NCBI RefSeq assembly: GCF_019320115.1
Contig: NC_089589.1
Location: 21,290,580 to 21,354,579, forward strand
Length of the DNA stretch: 64,000 nucleotides
DNA from: Miscanthus floridulus
Lineage: Eukaryota; Streptophyta; Magnoliopsida; Poales; Poaceae
Direction: 5' to 3'
Below the pieces are notes generated by a model that did not search any database, was not told where the DNA came from, and saw only the letters and a program-made list of their open reading frames with translations. Each line of letters opens with the position of its first letter. The stretch's first letter is position 1. A program made the translations under genes and the position numbers. Shown here in pieces: positions 11,328 to 26,034 of the stretch.

Positions 11328-11532
11328 ACGGGGGATCTGTCTGTTTTAGTTGGAATTGGTCGCGAAATCCTTGTGCTGCTGAAGTGCATTTTAGCTTTAG
11401 TGTTTTTAGTGGTAGTTGGGATTGTCTACATTGTAGCGAGGATTTCTTAAATTTATAGCTTTTGTGGTGGTATGCATGTTGTATAATTAACTAATTATGT
11501 TCTAGGTTTTAATACGGTATTTATGTCATGTA

Positions 11533-13623
11533 ATGCAGATGAGTCGGCATTGGATGTACAATGCTGATCGTTGCTCCCAAGAGTTCATGGACGGCGTGCA
11601 TTCTTTGTTACGTGCGGCCGAGGCAAATAAACGCGATGGTTTCATGTGCTGCCCATGTGCCGTATGTAAGAATACGGTGGAATATCCTTGCTCAAGGACT
11701 CTTCATTCACACTTGTTGAAGTCGGGTTTCATGCCAAACTATATTTGTTGGACGAAGCACGGAGAAACCGGCGTTGTAATGGAAGAAGGTGAAGAAGAAC
11801 AATGGGACGACAATGATATTATTCCCGATGGTGCGTGCTTCAATGATACTGCAATGGGAGAAGCTGAAGAAGAGGTAGCCGCAGAAGATGAGTCTGCTGA
11901 TGATTTTTGTCAGGTCATTCGTGACGCACAAAGAGAATGTGAAAGTGAAAAGGAGAAGATCAAGTTCGAGTGGATGCTAGAAGATCACAAGAAATTGTTG
12001 TACCAAACTTGTGATGCAGGGCAGAAAAAGTTGGGAACCACACTAGAATTGCTGCAATGGAAGGCAAAGAATGGTGTATCTGACAAGAGATTTGGAGAGT
12101 TACTAAAAATCCAAAAGAAGATGCTTCCAAAGGACAATGAATTGCCCGCCACTACGTACGAAGCAAAACAAGTTGTCTGTCCTATGGGGCTAGAAATCGA
12201 GAAGATACATGCATGTCCTAATGACTGCATCTTCTACCGTGGCAAAGGGTACGAGAAATTGGATGCATGCCCGGTATGCCATGCATCGCGATATAAGATC
12301 AGGCGAGATGACCCTGGTGATGTTGAGGGCGAACGTCCGCGAAAGAAAATCCCTGCCAAGGTTATATGGTATGCTCCTATAATACCACGCTTGAAACGTC
12401 TGTTCAGAAACAAAGAACATGCAAAATTATTGCGATGGCACAAAGAAGACCGTAAGGTAGACAATATGTTGAGACACCCTGCTGATGGGTCCCAGTGGAG
12501 AGCAATCGACAGAGAATTCCCGGAGTTTGCAAATGACGCAAGAAACTTAAGGTTTGCTTTAAGTACAGATGATATCAATCCTTTTGGAGAGCAGAACAGT
12601 AGTCATAGCACTTGGCCTGTTACTCTAAGTATCTACAACCTTCCTCCTTGGTTATGCATGAAGCGTAAGTTCATTATGATGCCCGAAGCAACCTGGCAAT
12701 GACATCGATGTGTACCTGAGACCACTTATTGACGAACTTCTCATTTTGTGGAATAAAGAAGGTGTACGTGTGTGGGATGAGTACAAACAAAAACACTTTG
12801 ATCTGTGAGCATTGCTGTTCATAACAATCAATGATTGGTCTGCTCTAAGTAATCTTTCAGGACAGTCAAACAAGGGATATAATGCATGCACACACTGCTT
12901 CGGTGATATTAGAGGTGTATTCTTGAAAAAATGTCGAAAGGTCGTGTACCTTGGCCATCGTCGATTTCTTTCTGCAAATCACCCCGTAAGAAAGAAAGGT
13001 AAGCATTTTAAAGGGAAGGCAGACCACCTGACCAAGCCTCGCAACCGAACCGGTGAGGATGTACTCGATATGGTCAATGATGTGAAAGTCGTTTTTGGAA
13101 AAGGACATGGCAGCCAACCTGTTCCGAACGATGCTAACGGTCACGCACCCATGTGGAAGAAGAAGTCCATATTTTGGGAGCTACCCTATTGGCAAGTCCT
13201 AGAGGTCCGTAGCTCGATCGACGTGATGCACCTGACGAAGAATCTTTGTGTGAACCTGCTAGGCTTTATGGGTGTGTATGGAAAGCCTAAGGACACATTT
13301 GAAGCACGATAGGACCTGCGTTGTTTGAGAGAAAGAGACAACCTGCATCCAGAGAAGACAGATGATGGACGCCATTACTTATGTCCTACCAGCTACACTC
13401 TAAGCAAAGAGGAGAAGGAAATCATGTTTAAATGCTTAAACAACATCAAGGTACCATCTGGATTCTCCTCGAATATAAAGGGTATTATAAATGTGCCAGA
13501 GAAGAAATTCTATAACTTAAAGTCCCATGACTGTCACGTTCTCATGACGCAATTACTTCCAGTTGCATTAAGAGGAATTCTACCTCCAAATGTACGTCTA
13601 GCCACCGTGAAGCTCTGTGCATA
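11533..13623 (+). pseudogene. CACTA TNP2-type transposase, truncated and broken
   Basis: The first frame (11533-12702) starts with a Transpos_assoc-like N-terminus (SRHWMYNADRCSQEF, with CPCAVC and HLLKSGFMPNY) and runs into the Transposase_21 (tnp2) domain (CPVCHASRYK; PAKVIWYAPIIPRLKRLF). Around 12690 the frame shifts. The next segment continues the family sequence (NDIDVYLRPLIDELL, DWSALSNLSGQSNKGYNACT, WELPYWQ, SSIDVMHLTKNLCVNLL) with stops at about 12806 and 13310. Homology ends at about 13620 (PSGFSSNIKGIINV...CHVLMTQLLPVALRG), so the C-terminal half of a normal transposase is missing and a new subterminal array begins. The enzyme would bind element ends and cut them; this copy cannot. 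A CAG precedes the ATG, suggesting an upstream exon. Confidence 0.88.
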
Positions 13624-13696
13624 ATTTGCTCACCTCCAAATTTACTATGTATTTAACAAGACTATTGCATAATTTGCTCAAAACACACGGGAAATG

Positions 13697-13905
13697 AAAC
13701 TGCAGCCCACCTTTACTCCCGGGTGGGAAGCGCACCCGGGAGTAAAGGTGGGCTACAGTTTCGTGGTCCGCCAAAAAAAAACCTTTGCTCCCGGTGCGTG
13801 TTACCAACCGGGAGTATACCTTTACTCCCGGTTGGTAACACGCACCGAGAGTAAAGGACCTTTACTCCTGGCTGGTGGCTGGCACCGGGAGTAAATCTCC
13901 CTGGT
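13697..13905. repeat. Internal subterminal-type palindromes in the middle of the CACTA element
   Basis: Several inverted copies of CCTTTACTCCCGG(T/G)... with intervening CACCCGGGAGTAAAGG lie here, 4 kb from the left end. They resemble the terminal arrays but use CTCCCGG where the left end mostly uses GTCCCGG. They are followed directly by a TATA box. This is the layout of a CACTA 5' end without the terminal CACTA, so the element seems to be a fusion of two related elements. Confidence 0.7.
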
Positions 13906-13911
13906 ATATAA
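13905..13911 (+). promoter_or_regulatory. TATA box of the second CACTA transcription unit
   Basis: TATATAA lies immediately after the internal subterminal array (context CTGGTATATAAGCGCC) and about 1.5 kb upstream of the Transposase_24/Ulp1 ORF. The leader between them is GC-rich and contains an intron-like and repeat-rich region. Position and consensus support it as a promoter element. Confidence 0.5.
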
Positions 13912-14597
13912 GCGCCAGTGCCTGGCGAAGATCGATCCCCTCCTCTTCTTCCTCGTCGAACACCGCCGCCCTTTCTCTCTTCTTCCTTGCGCCCGCTGCC
14001 GTGACACCAGAGCCCGCGCCTCGCCTCGTGCGGTCGCCGATGACCTCGTGCGGCCCTCCACCGCGCGCGCTCGCGCGACCCCGTCGATCTGCCTCCGCAT
14101 TCATGAGGTGAGGACTCTTGGCTTTCTCTCTCCTAGTGCCTAGGGTTTCGCCATTCAGCGGCTAGTCGCAGTATGGGTATGGCGGGGTCGCATGGCCGTG
14201 GCGAGGATGATGGCGCGGTGCTGTGGCTTGCTCGTGGCTATGGAGTTTCGCGGCCGGGAATGGGGGGATGGCCGACGCGCGGTGGCGTGCGAGCTGAAGG
14301 AGAGCAGAGGAAAACGAGTAGAGGATTGACGGTGATGTTGTGCATTTTTTTTTATTTTTTTGCAAAACATGTAATTGAGAAATTGCCTGGCCATTTTGTG
14401 GCGTTTTATTATGCATTAAGACTGGACCGGCATTAAGAAAAAAGAACATGTGGACATGCATGCATGATATATAGTATACTCCTTTTGATCACAGCCCCGG
14501 CCCGATGCGCGGGCCACACCCTCCAGCGCATTGACCGCAGCCCCGGCCCCGGCCGCTCCGCGCCGCCGACGCCCTCCACCGCACCGACACCGCCCCG

Positions 14598-15085
14598 GCC
14601 CGCCTCACGTCGTCGTCGTCAGCACGCCGGCCCGCCTCACGTCGTCGTCGTCAGCACGCCGGCCACTGCGCCAACACGGCCCGGCCCGCTCTGCTGCGCC
14701 GACCACCGCCCCGGCCCACTCTGCGCTGACGTCGAGACCACCCCGCTCGTCTTGCCGTACGTCCTTGTCCTCGATCACGATCCATATGTTTTCGTCATTT
14801 GTATTCATATGCATGTATATATACGTCGCGGAGCACCGCCGCCCTCGTTCGCCCATGCGTTTCTATGTATACGACGGAGCACCGCCGCCCTCATTCGCCC
14901 TAGGGTTTAGGGTTTATACGGCGGAGCACCGCCGCCCTCGTTCGCCGTAGGGTTTAGGGTTTATACGGCGGAGCACCGCCGCCCTCATTCGCCCTAGGTT
15001 TAGGGTTTATACGGCGGAGCACCGCCGCCCTCGTTCACCCATGTGTACAAACATATATACGGTGGAGCGGAGCACCGCCACTCTC
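14598..15085. repeat. Two minisatellites in the leader of the Ulp1-type gene
   Basis: A 32-bp unit (GGCCCGCCTCACGTCGTCG...) occurs twice in tandem at 14598-14661. From about 14827 to 15085 a unit of roughly 47 bp (GGCGGAGCACCGCCGCCCTC followed by TTCGCCCTAGGGTTTAGGG) repeats five to six times. The inner copies contain telomere-like TAGGGTTTAGGGTTT. GGCGGAGCACCGCC can itself form a small stem. No protein is supported, although the repeats leave frames open. Confidence 0.75.
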
Positions 15086-15161
15086 GTCACACCGCCCTCT
15101 CTCGCGGCCTAGTCGATCAACATTCGTATTATCGTTATCGTTAACACTAAACAATCACACT

Positions 15162-15316
15162 AGGGCGAATTGCGTCGGTGACTAGGGCAAACCGTGTTGT
15201 TGATGTCACTAACGTGGTTCGCCCTAGTCATCCACGCAATTCGCCCTCGGCCGTTTATGTATAGCCCTAATTCGCCCTTGTACCAACGCAGTTCGCCCTA
15301 GTGTGGCGAATTGCGT
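15162..15316. other. Two hairpins in the leader of the Ulp1-type gene
   Basis: The arm at 15162-15196 (AGGGCGAATTGCGTCGGTG...) pairs with 15213-15247 over 35 bp with a few mismatches and a 16-bp loop. A second, shorter hairpin follows: ACGCAGTTCGCC (15286-15297) against GGCGAATTGCGT (15305-15316), with a 7-bp loop. Both share the GGCGAATTGCGT core, so four inverted copies of one motif lie within about 155 bp. Confidence 0.7.
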
Positions 15317-15420
15317 CCGTGACCGAGGGGCAAGATTTAATAATGCATATTGTTCGTAGATTTTACGCATGTAAGCAAAGATTTGACGTACTATATATTG
15401 ATTTTATTTTTTGAAGCTAG

Positions 15421-19441
<4,021 letters not shown>

Positions 19442-19575
19442 GAGGATGAGAGGAAACTTGTTATATCACAACAACTGTAATATAATGCAATCTTTTGTAA
19501 TATATGCACATGAAATAATATGATGTAAAATACACATACGCATGCATGCATGTAAATATATATATGATGCATGCA

Positions 19576-19578
<3 letters not shown>

Positions 19579-19650
<72 letters not shown>
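19579..19650. repeat. (AT)n microsatellite after the Ulp1-type gene
   Basis: About 72 bp of AT repeats preceded by GCATGCATGCATG, between the end of the Ulp1-type gene and the right subterminal array. Confidence 0.95.
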
Positions 19651-19653
<3 letters not shown>

Positions 19654-19802
19654 TGAATTGTGTCATTTAATACGTTCATGGTTCTTGAACCGAAACATAC
19701 TATACGCACGTATAAATGTATTATTAGCAGCGTACAATACGACTTCGAAAATCTATTTTGAAAAGAAAACAAAAAAATGAAAAGAAAAGAAAAAAGAAAA
19801 AA

Positions 19803-20010
19803 AAACCTTTAGTCCCGGTTCGTATTACCAACCGGGACTAAAGGGTGCCGGCCTCGTGGCATGTCAGGAGGCACCTTTAGTCCCGGTTGGTGTTACCCAC
19901 CGGGACTAAACCCTTTAGTCCTGGTTCCTTACCCGGGACTACCCCTTTAGTCCCGGATGCTTGCTCCCGGGTGGGGAACCGGGACTAGAGGGGGTTCTCC
20001 ATCGGGAGTA
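19803..20010. repeat. Right subterminal repeat array of the CACTA element
   Basis: Inverted pairs of CCTTTAGTCCCGGTT and AACCGGGACTAAAGG repeat here up to the terminal CAGTG at 20031. They match the left array (GTCCCGG type), not the internal array (CTCCCGG type). Confidence 0.8.
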
Positions 20011-20034
20011 AAGGCCGTCTCTGTACCAGTGACG

Positions 20035-20404
20035 CGCATCGTACACGGATTAGATATACAACTTGGCACATAACAATTATATATTGTTGAGATATACTCT
20101 AGATAGTCTGATAGCTCTGGACCTGCTAATTTCATACATCGGGTATAATATTGTTTGTATGATGCCTCCGCTAGCGCCATCGTTTGAGTAACAAACGCCT
20201 TGCATCCTGGGTAGCAACGTTTACCCCTCGTCGAGCTACAATCGAGATGAACCAGTGACACCAGATTACCTGTCGTCGAGTACCCAGCTCCATAGTTCCA
20301 GCTGGGAACACGCCTTAAACGACCCATCAAATATCGACCAGCATACTTGTCCGACTCAATCGCCCACTTTTTGTGGTCTTCAGGGGCACGCTCGCAAATT
20401 TGAC
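20035..20404 (-). pseudogene. Unrecognised protein-coding fragment
   Basis: On the minus strand a protein-like frame of about 120 residues runs from near 20400 (SQICERAPEDHKKWAIESDK) through RYLMGRLRRVPSWNYGAG and KRCYPGCKAFVTQT to about 20050. Codon use and residue composition look like a real gene. I do not recognise the family. Its start is cut by a MITE at 20408 and its end by the CACTA element. No splice sites or start codon are evident. It may be the surviving exon of a gene the two insertions destroyed, or a fragment carried in by a transposon. Confidence 0.4.
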
Positions 20405-20407
20405 TAA

Positions 20408-20699
20408 GAGCAACTCGAAGAGACTCTTCGTATCCTTACTAATTGTTAAGAATAGAGGTTTGATGAAAGAAATACCCTCCAAAAGGCCTTTATTTGTTAT
20501 CCCAATATACCTAGAGAATTTTCTATTTTGGATTTCACGCTAGCTAAATATAGAAAACGAGAATGACTCTCTAGAGTGGACACATGGTATAGAAAAACTG
20601 TTAGAGAGCGGAAAGATATACAAAGCGATTATTATGCAAATGACTCTCCCAGTGATGATTTAAAGAGTAAGCTTTATAAAGTTTCTCAAAGCTACGAGC
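20408..20699. mobile_element. PIF/Harbinger-type MITE, copy A
   Basis: It starts TAA|GAGCAACTCGAAGAGACTC and is a reverse-complement relative of the MITE at 52046-52278: both share AAGAGACTC near one end, AACGAGAATGACTCT (here) or GACGAGAATGACTCT (there) in the middle, and TTATGCAAATGA with GATGATTTA near the other end. The right terminus is degenerate. Confidence 0.65.
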
Positions 20700-20819
20700 T
20701 AGTTGAGTTTTCCAGATGCACGCGCATCACCCATAGTTTGTAGTTATACTTAGTTATATTTTAGTGTAGTTTATAGTTGTCAATTAACTTTCTTAAGACA
20801 AACAATTACATTGTCTTGA

Positions 20820-21010
20820 AAAAACAACTGCAACAAAATAAAAGACACAGTTACAGCATGAGTTACTACTCAATTATTACTTTGTGTAGTTTGTAGTTAT
20901 AAATTTGAGACACATTTAACTTATTCACTACTCAGTTACAACAGATACTACTCCCTTATTCACTAGCTGGAGACACATCTGAGACGTCCTCCATCATCAC
21001 AGTTCACACA
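20820..21010. repeat. Duplicated 3' flank of the citrate-binding-like gene, copy A
   Basis: The block containing GTTATAAATTTGAGACACAT, TTCACTAGCTGGAGACAC and GAGACGTCCTCCATCATCAC matches 44125-44340 closely and in the same order. Each block lies just downstream (minus-strand sense) of a citrate-binding-like gene copy, showing that the two copies arose by duplication of gene plus flank. Confidence 0.75.
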
Positions 21011-21060
21011 TCGGATCCATGTTTCTCACCGTCACACACACACGACCATATCAAGAACGA

Positions 21061-21471
21061 GATGACGACATCTAATGTGTTCACGGCTTGGTGTAGATGG
21101 CGACTCCATGCGGTGCGACGGGTCGTGCTGCTTGTACNNNNNNNNNNNNNNNNNNNNNNNNNNNNNNNNNNNNNNNNNNNNNNNNNNNNNNNNNNNNNNN
21201 NNNNNNNNNNNNNNNNNNNNNNNNNNNNNNNNNNNNNCGCCAAACTTGAAGTAGTGCTCCTTCCCACCATGTCCGAGGGCAGCCAGCCTCCTCTCGCCGT
21301 CGACGAACACGGTGACGTTCGCGGCCGCGACGTCATGGATGACGTTGAGCCGGATCCACCGGTCGTAGACGCGGTCCTCAGCTTGACATGGTAGGCCAAC
21401 GACAGCGCCGCCGCTACTACCACCAGCAGCAACAGCAGAGAGCACGAGCTAGAAGAAGAACCTGCCATGTC
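21061..21471 (-). pseudogene. Citrate-binding-protein-like gene, truncated copy beside an assembly gap
   Basis: The minus strand reads a start and signal peptide (MAGSSSSSCSLLLLLVVV) followed almost at once by the C-terminal core of the family (RVYDRWIRLNVIHDVAAANV, VFVDGERRL, GGKEHYFKFG). The intervening exon material present in the second copy (44357-48400) is missing, so there is a large internal deletion. One hundred N bases (21138-21237) fall within the C-terminal part, after which YKQHDPSHRMES and a shifted tail remain. The family is a secreted or vacuolar jelly-roll protein related to alginate-lyase-2. A Copia LTR begins about 30 bp upstream of the ATG and has replaced the promoter. 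Confidence 0.7.
21138..21237. other. Assembly gap (100 N)
   Basis: Exactly 100 N characters, the usual placeholder for a scaffold gap of unknown length. The pseudogene reads in the same frame on both sides, so the true missing length may be short, but the size cannot be judged. Confidence 0.99.
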
Positions 21472-21503
21472 TCTGACTGACTGACTCTGGGAACTAGGTG
21501 CGG

Positions 21504-21919
21504 CCAATTGGGCCCTTGTATCAACGCCCTGATCGGGGACGTTCAACCATTCTATGGTTGGTGGGCCCCCGTCGCATAGCACTATAAAGAGAGGTGGGGA
21601 CCAGGGCTCTAACTACGAGGTTGACCTGAGTCGCCGTGACCCAACAACAGCTAAACCTAACCCGATCTAAAGAGGGTGCTGGCAGCGACGGGAAGACCCA
21701 CTGACTTCGCCGTCACCATCGGACCGCGGCACCTCACGTCACCGTCGCCTCTGCATCGCCACCACTACGCTTGACTCCATCGCGCCCAGCTCCCACGACA
21801 CCGGCGTCCACGCGGCTGCGGCGCAACTGCGCCAGGGCGAAAGTAGAGGAATCAGTTTCTCCATCTAAGTAAGATGTTTATCCCCTGATCTATGTTTCAG
21901 AGGTACTGTGTTCCTAACA
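21504..21919 (+). repeat. Copia left (5') LTR
   Basis: It runs from CCAATTGGGCCC, where homology with the right LTR begins next to host-like sequence, to CCTAACA immediately before the PBS. It includes a CACTATAAAGAG TATA motif near 21580. The first ~34 bp present in the right LTR are absent. Confidence 0.75.
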
Positions 21920-21920
21920 A

Positions 21921-21933
21921 TGGTACCAGAGCC
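21921..21933 (+). other. Copia primer-binding site
   Basis: TGGTACCAGAGCC differs at one position from TGGTATCAGAGCC, the usual Copia PBS complementary to initiator methionine tRNA, and starts one base after the LTR end. Confidence 0.8.
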
Positions 21934-21957
21934 GGGTTAACAGTGTGTAGATCTAGT

Positions 21958-22430
21958 TGTCGATGTTTTACCACCGATAGCCTGCCACGGGGGTACCCGG
22001 GACAGTTGTTCGGGCTTCGACGAATAACGGAATTCGGCGGTTACACAAAGAGACTCACAATTTATACTGGTTCAGGCCCTCGACTTGGTCGAGTAATAAC
22101 CTTACGTCCAGTTTAGGCGTTAGCCTGTTTGCGTCGTATTGCTTATTGTATCGAGTATGCGTTCTTCTCTCTCTTTTTTACAATGGGTACCCTCACCAGC
22201 CCTTTATAGTCCAGGTGCTGAGGGGTGTTGTTTGTGTCCTTCTCGGATACAAGGTTAGAGTCCTAAGCTACGCTTCGGGCGCCTTTCCTTGTATAGTTCG
22301 AGTTGGAGTTTCTGTCTTGCACGTTGCTTTGCTCCGTGTTTTCCTTGGCAATTGGGCTGTAGGCCTTGTTACCAAGGCCTTCCTCCCTGTAGTACGGTCC
22401 ATGGGGGGCCCGTAGGGTTCCCCATCGACA
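21958..22430 (-). repeat. Gypsy (Tat-like) 3' LTR
   Basis: 473 bp, TGTCGATG...CATCGACA, an exact 8-bp terminal inverted repeat. In minus-strand sense a polypurine-type CTCGGGGGCT tract (22431-22440) lies directly upstream. The same AGCCCCCGAG motif recurs at about 22602, 22690 and 23033. Confidence 0.92.
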
Positions 22431-24525
22431 AGCCCCCGAGCATTTCATGATTGAGCTTCAAGGGCCGAGTTGTTGTAGTCTTGATCCGGGTTCTTCTCGA
22501 AGCGAAATCTTGAGATGGTCTTCTTTGATTCTTCTTTTGTCTGATGTACGCTTTTGTTTGATGTCCCCCGGGTTCTTTTTCCTTTGAGTGCAGCGAGTGC
22601 AAATGTAGCCCCCGAGCCTCTTGTTTTTTGGTACAAAAAGCTGGAGGGTCAAAAAATTTGAAAATATGTTTTTCTGTGGTAGGTACTTGCAGCCCCCGAG
22701 CCTTCTCCGGGTTCTTTTCTGTTGAAAAGAAGCCGGAAGAAGGGTCTTGATTTGTACTCCTTTGGTCTTTGTCTTTTGCTGTTCACGGATGGGTCTTGTA
22801 TAGACATGAGTGAGCGTCTTCTTTTACTTTTTGTCAAGAATCTTGCTTTTGGGCACTATTCACCTTGCTTTGCTCTTTTGTTCTTTTCCTCTTTCTTTCT
22901 TGTGATCTTTAGCCTTGTTTACCTCTGGTTTGCTATAAATACCTTCTTTGTTGGTTGTGGTTCTCCCTTGAGTAGGAATTTTTTTCTTCAATTCTTTCTT
23001 CATTCGTAGATATGCTGGTGTGTGAGGTTGAGCAGCCCCCGGGCTTATGCTTGCTTGGTAGTGATCATGCTGCTTTATCTGTTCTTCTGCGTCCGGGCTG
23101 CCGCTGTTGCCGCCACTGGGTTCCTTGTTTCAATATTTGAGAATCTTATCTCTATCTGATGTCTGAGTTTATCCAGTCCTGTTTGGTCGTCTGTAATTTT
23201 TGTACTTGTCTTCAATCAATGAGTTTTATAATTTTTCTCCGTCCGAGTTCTTTTTCGACTGTAATCCTTTGACACTATAATTTTGTATGTGATCCTTCAT
23301 TCGTCTTCGAGTTGTTTGTTCGGCTGCTTATTGTTGTTGTTATTCTGGTTGTTGTAGAGTTCAATGTATGTCTTCACGAGTTGTACTTTTAGAATATTCT
23401 CTTGGATATGCTTGTTCTTGAGTGCTGTTCTTTTACGCCAGAGTGCTCTTTCATTGAATTCTGTCTTTTCACTGTGTCCTTTGTTAGACTTCCTCTGTTG
23501 GTGCTCCTAGTCCATGTGCACCGCTTCCTTTGCCTATAAATGCCCTTCCGGAGTGCTGTTTTTGATTTATCGAGCTTTTCATTCTGAAGTCTCTGTAGTC
23601 ACGAATATGATAGTGTATGAAGTGGAGCAGCCTCCGGGCGTATCTTGTAGTTCTTGCATATCTTGTCGTAGCTGGAAGAAGTCTTGTGATAGGGATTAGA
23701 GGCAGACTGATCCCGCAGCAGCATTGTATCAGGAAGTACGTGGTGGTAGCTGGAGGAAGTCTTGTGATGTGGACTTCGTTCCTTCATCCGGCAGTTCTGG
23801 GCTAATCCTTCTTGCCTGTCTTGAGACTGTCCGATGCAGATGAACACCATATCCAGCATCACATCGGTCTTGGGTAGACAGATGCCTGCTTGCCTTCTCT
23901 GCTCCATGTCTTTTCGTTGTGCTGCTGATTTCCGCCTTGGATGCACTGTGTCCGTCCTTTGAAGAAAACAGTGTCGCTGAGTGCGGTTTGTTCTGCTGAG
24001 TAGCAATTTGGAGCACGTAGTCGTTCCAGAGCCTAGTTGTGTTGGGGCTCCTTTTTGCTACCTTGCTTGTCATAGTACCAAGTTTGTTGAATCCTGTAAG
24101 ATGTGTAATCTTGTATCTTTTTGAAGTCATTTGTAATGAAAGAGAGTCTTTGTCTTTTGAGTTGTCATACTTTTCTCTGCCGCACTGTCCCTGCTGTTTA
24201 TGAGATTCTTGAGTTCTTTCTGTAAGTGCCGGGTTCTTTGTGTTCTCTGTGAAGTAACCCTTTGTTGCTTCATGTTTGGCGAGTTCTTTTTGTAGCTAAC
24301 ATGACAGCTCTGCCGTGGTGCTGATAGATAAGTCTGAAATCTGCCCGTTGGATCGTAGCATTGTGTGGATTTGTGCCTTCCACTATTTTAGCTGTGTCAG
24401 TGAATGGATCGTCGCGTGGTTAACGGTAGAAACCGAATCGTCATATTGGTTTTGATGAAGGAATTAACTCCACATTTAACTTTTAACTTCATCCTTATCT
24501 CGAGGAGGCTGTTGAACTGCCTGGG

Positions 24526-24948
24526 ATGGCGATTTGGTCTCTATTTAACTGGCCACTCCGCAATTGTTTCGCCATAGCCACAATGACGAAGAAGAAGTTC
24601 ATCCATAGGCAATGTGCCCGTAAAGTGCCGCGTTCTTCGCTTGTTCGCTCTCCGAGGGCGGCCATGGCGGAGTCATCGAGCGGAAGTTCTTCGTCGTCGC
24701 CTTCCTTGCCAGCCCCTCCGGTGGTGGGGAAGGCTCCCCTTGTTGGGACATCCGCGCCGGTTGTCCCTCCATAGAAGAAGGAGGATCCCCCGGCTGCTCC
24801 TATGGTCACTCTTGTCCCCCTCTCTGCTGCTGACGCTACTTCGACAAGGGCGGACTTGATCGTCCTTAGTAGTGACAGTGAAGATGAGGTTGATTGGGAG
24901 GCGCTCGCCGCTGAAGACGAAGTCAACTGGGATGCCCTTGCTAGTTGA
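24526..24948 (+). pseudogene. Extra antisense ORF of the Gypsy element
   Basis: A plus-strand frame, opposite to gag-pol, encodes about 140 residues with a basic start (MTKKKFIHRQCARK), a serine/proline-rich middle (SSGSSSSSPSLPAPPVVG) and, after one stop codon at 24772-24774, an acidic tail (LSSDSEDEVDWEALAAEDE) ending at 24948. Composition and position (between integrase and the 3' LTR, antisense) match the extra ORFs reported for Tat-lineage elements. Function of such ORFs is unknown. Confidence 0.55.
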
Positions 24949-26034
24949 AGATGACGATGATGTCGAATCTATGGGTAGCGGGTCTCCGGCGAGGAACTGA
25001 TGATGGCTAGATGCGTTGTCATTAGCCCTCGCTTTGATGTTGGCGTAAAGGATATCAAATGGCAGACTGTCCGGTCCGTAGATTTATCTTGGTGATTTGA
25101 TGTATGTAGTAGTCGTGTTCTTCTATGATCATCATAAATTTTGTTTCCCAATTTTTTCTTTTGATGTGGCTTCTTTTGCTTCTCTGTGCGGATGTCTCTG
25201 CTTTACTTGTTCCTCAGACGGATTTAGTAAGTGATCAGGATTTCTTCCGAACAGTTGCTTCGTGGCATGTATCCGTAGCTTTGAGTAGACGAGTTGTTTT
25301 CATTTGTCATGGAATGTCTCTTTGATAGATGGAGTGCTTTGTCTGGCTCTCGTGCAAACAACTCGGTATTTGTAGATTATTGTCCTGACAAATTGTCTTC
25401 GAGTGCTTTGTCTGGCTCTTATGCAAACAACTCGGTATAAATTGCTGTTTTGTTCAGACTTCGAGTTTTGTTAGTACTGAAAAGACTTAGGATCGGTGAT
25501 CTTGAGATTGATAATCCTTTGAGTACTTCATGATGGAGTTCTGGGAATTTCTTCTCGTACCGGTGCTTTCCCGGTTTTATGACTTTGTGAAGGGTGGCTC
25601 TCACTGGTGCATCAATAATGCGGTTTCGTATGTCCGGGTTGTTGCCCCTGATGCTCCTTTTGAGCGGATTACTGAAGCTTCTGTAACGGCTGAGTTTTCA
25701 AGACACTAGGAGGAGGCCAAAGTAGAGCTTAGTGGTCTATCAGACCGAGTTCTTTGATCAAATGAATGTACTTCCTCCTTCTCCTCCGTCTTCTTAAATA
25801 GATGTGAAAAGTCAACTTCCTTTTGATGTCCTTGTAATATACTTTGTCTCTGAATTTCTAAGATGTGAGCAGGCTTCGTCCTGTCTTTCCTTGTGGCTTT
25901 TTCGTGCTTTGACATAGCTTGTTTCCTCTTGGTGATGTATCAGAGTTGAAGGAGTTGTTTATACTTTTCTTGGGATAATCAACCGATTTGCACTGTAGCT
26001 CTGCGTCAATCTTGGGGCAGAATAGTTCAGCTTC

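Noticed and set aside
13822..14111. Overlapping ORFs on both strands after the internal CACTA array
   Set aside because: GC-rich leader; no start context, no homology and frames on both strands.
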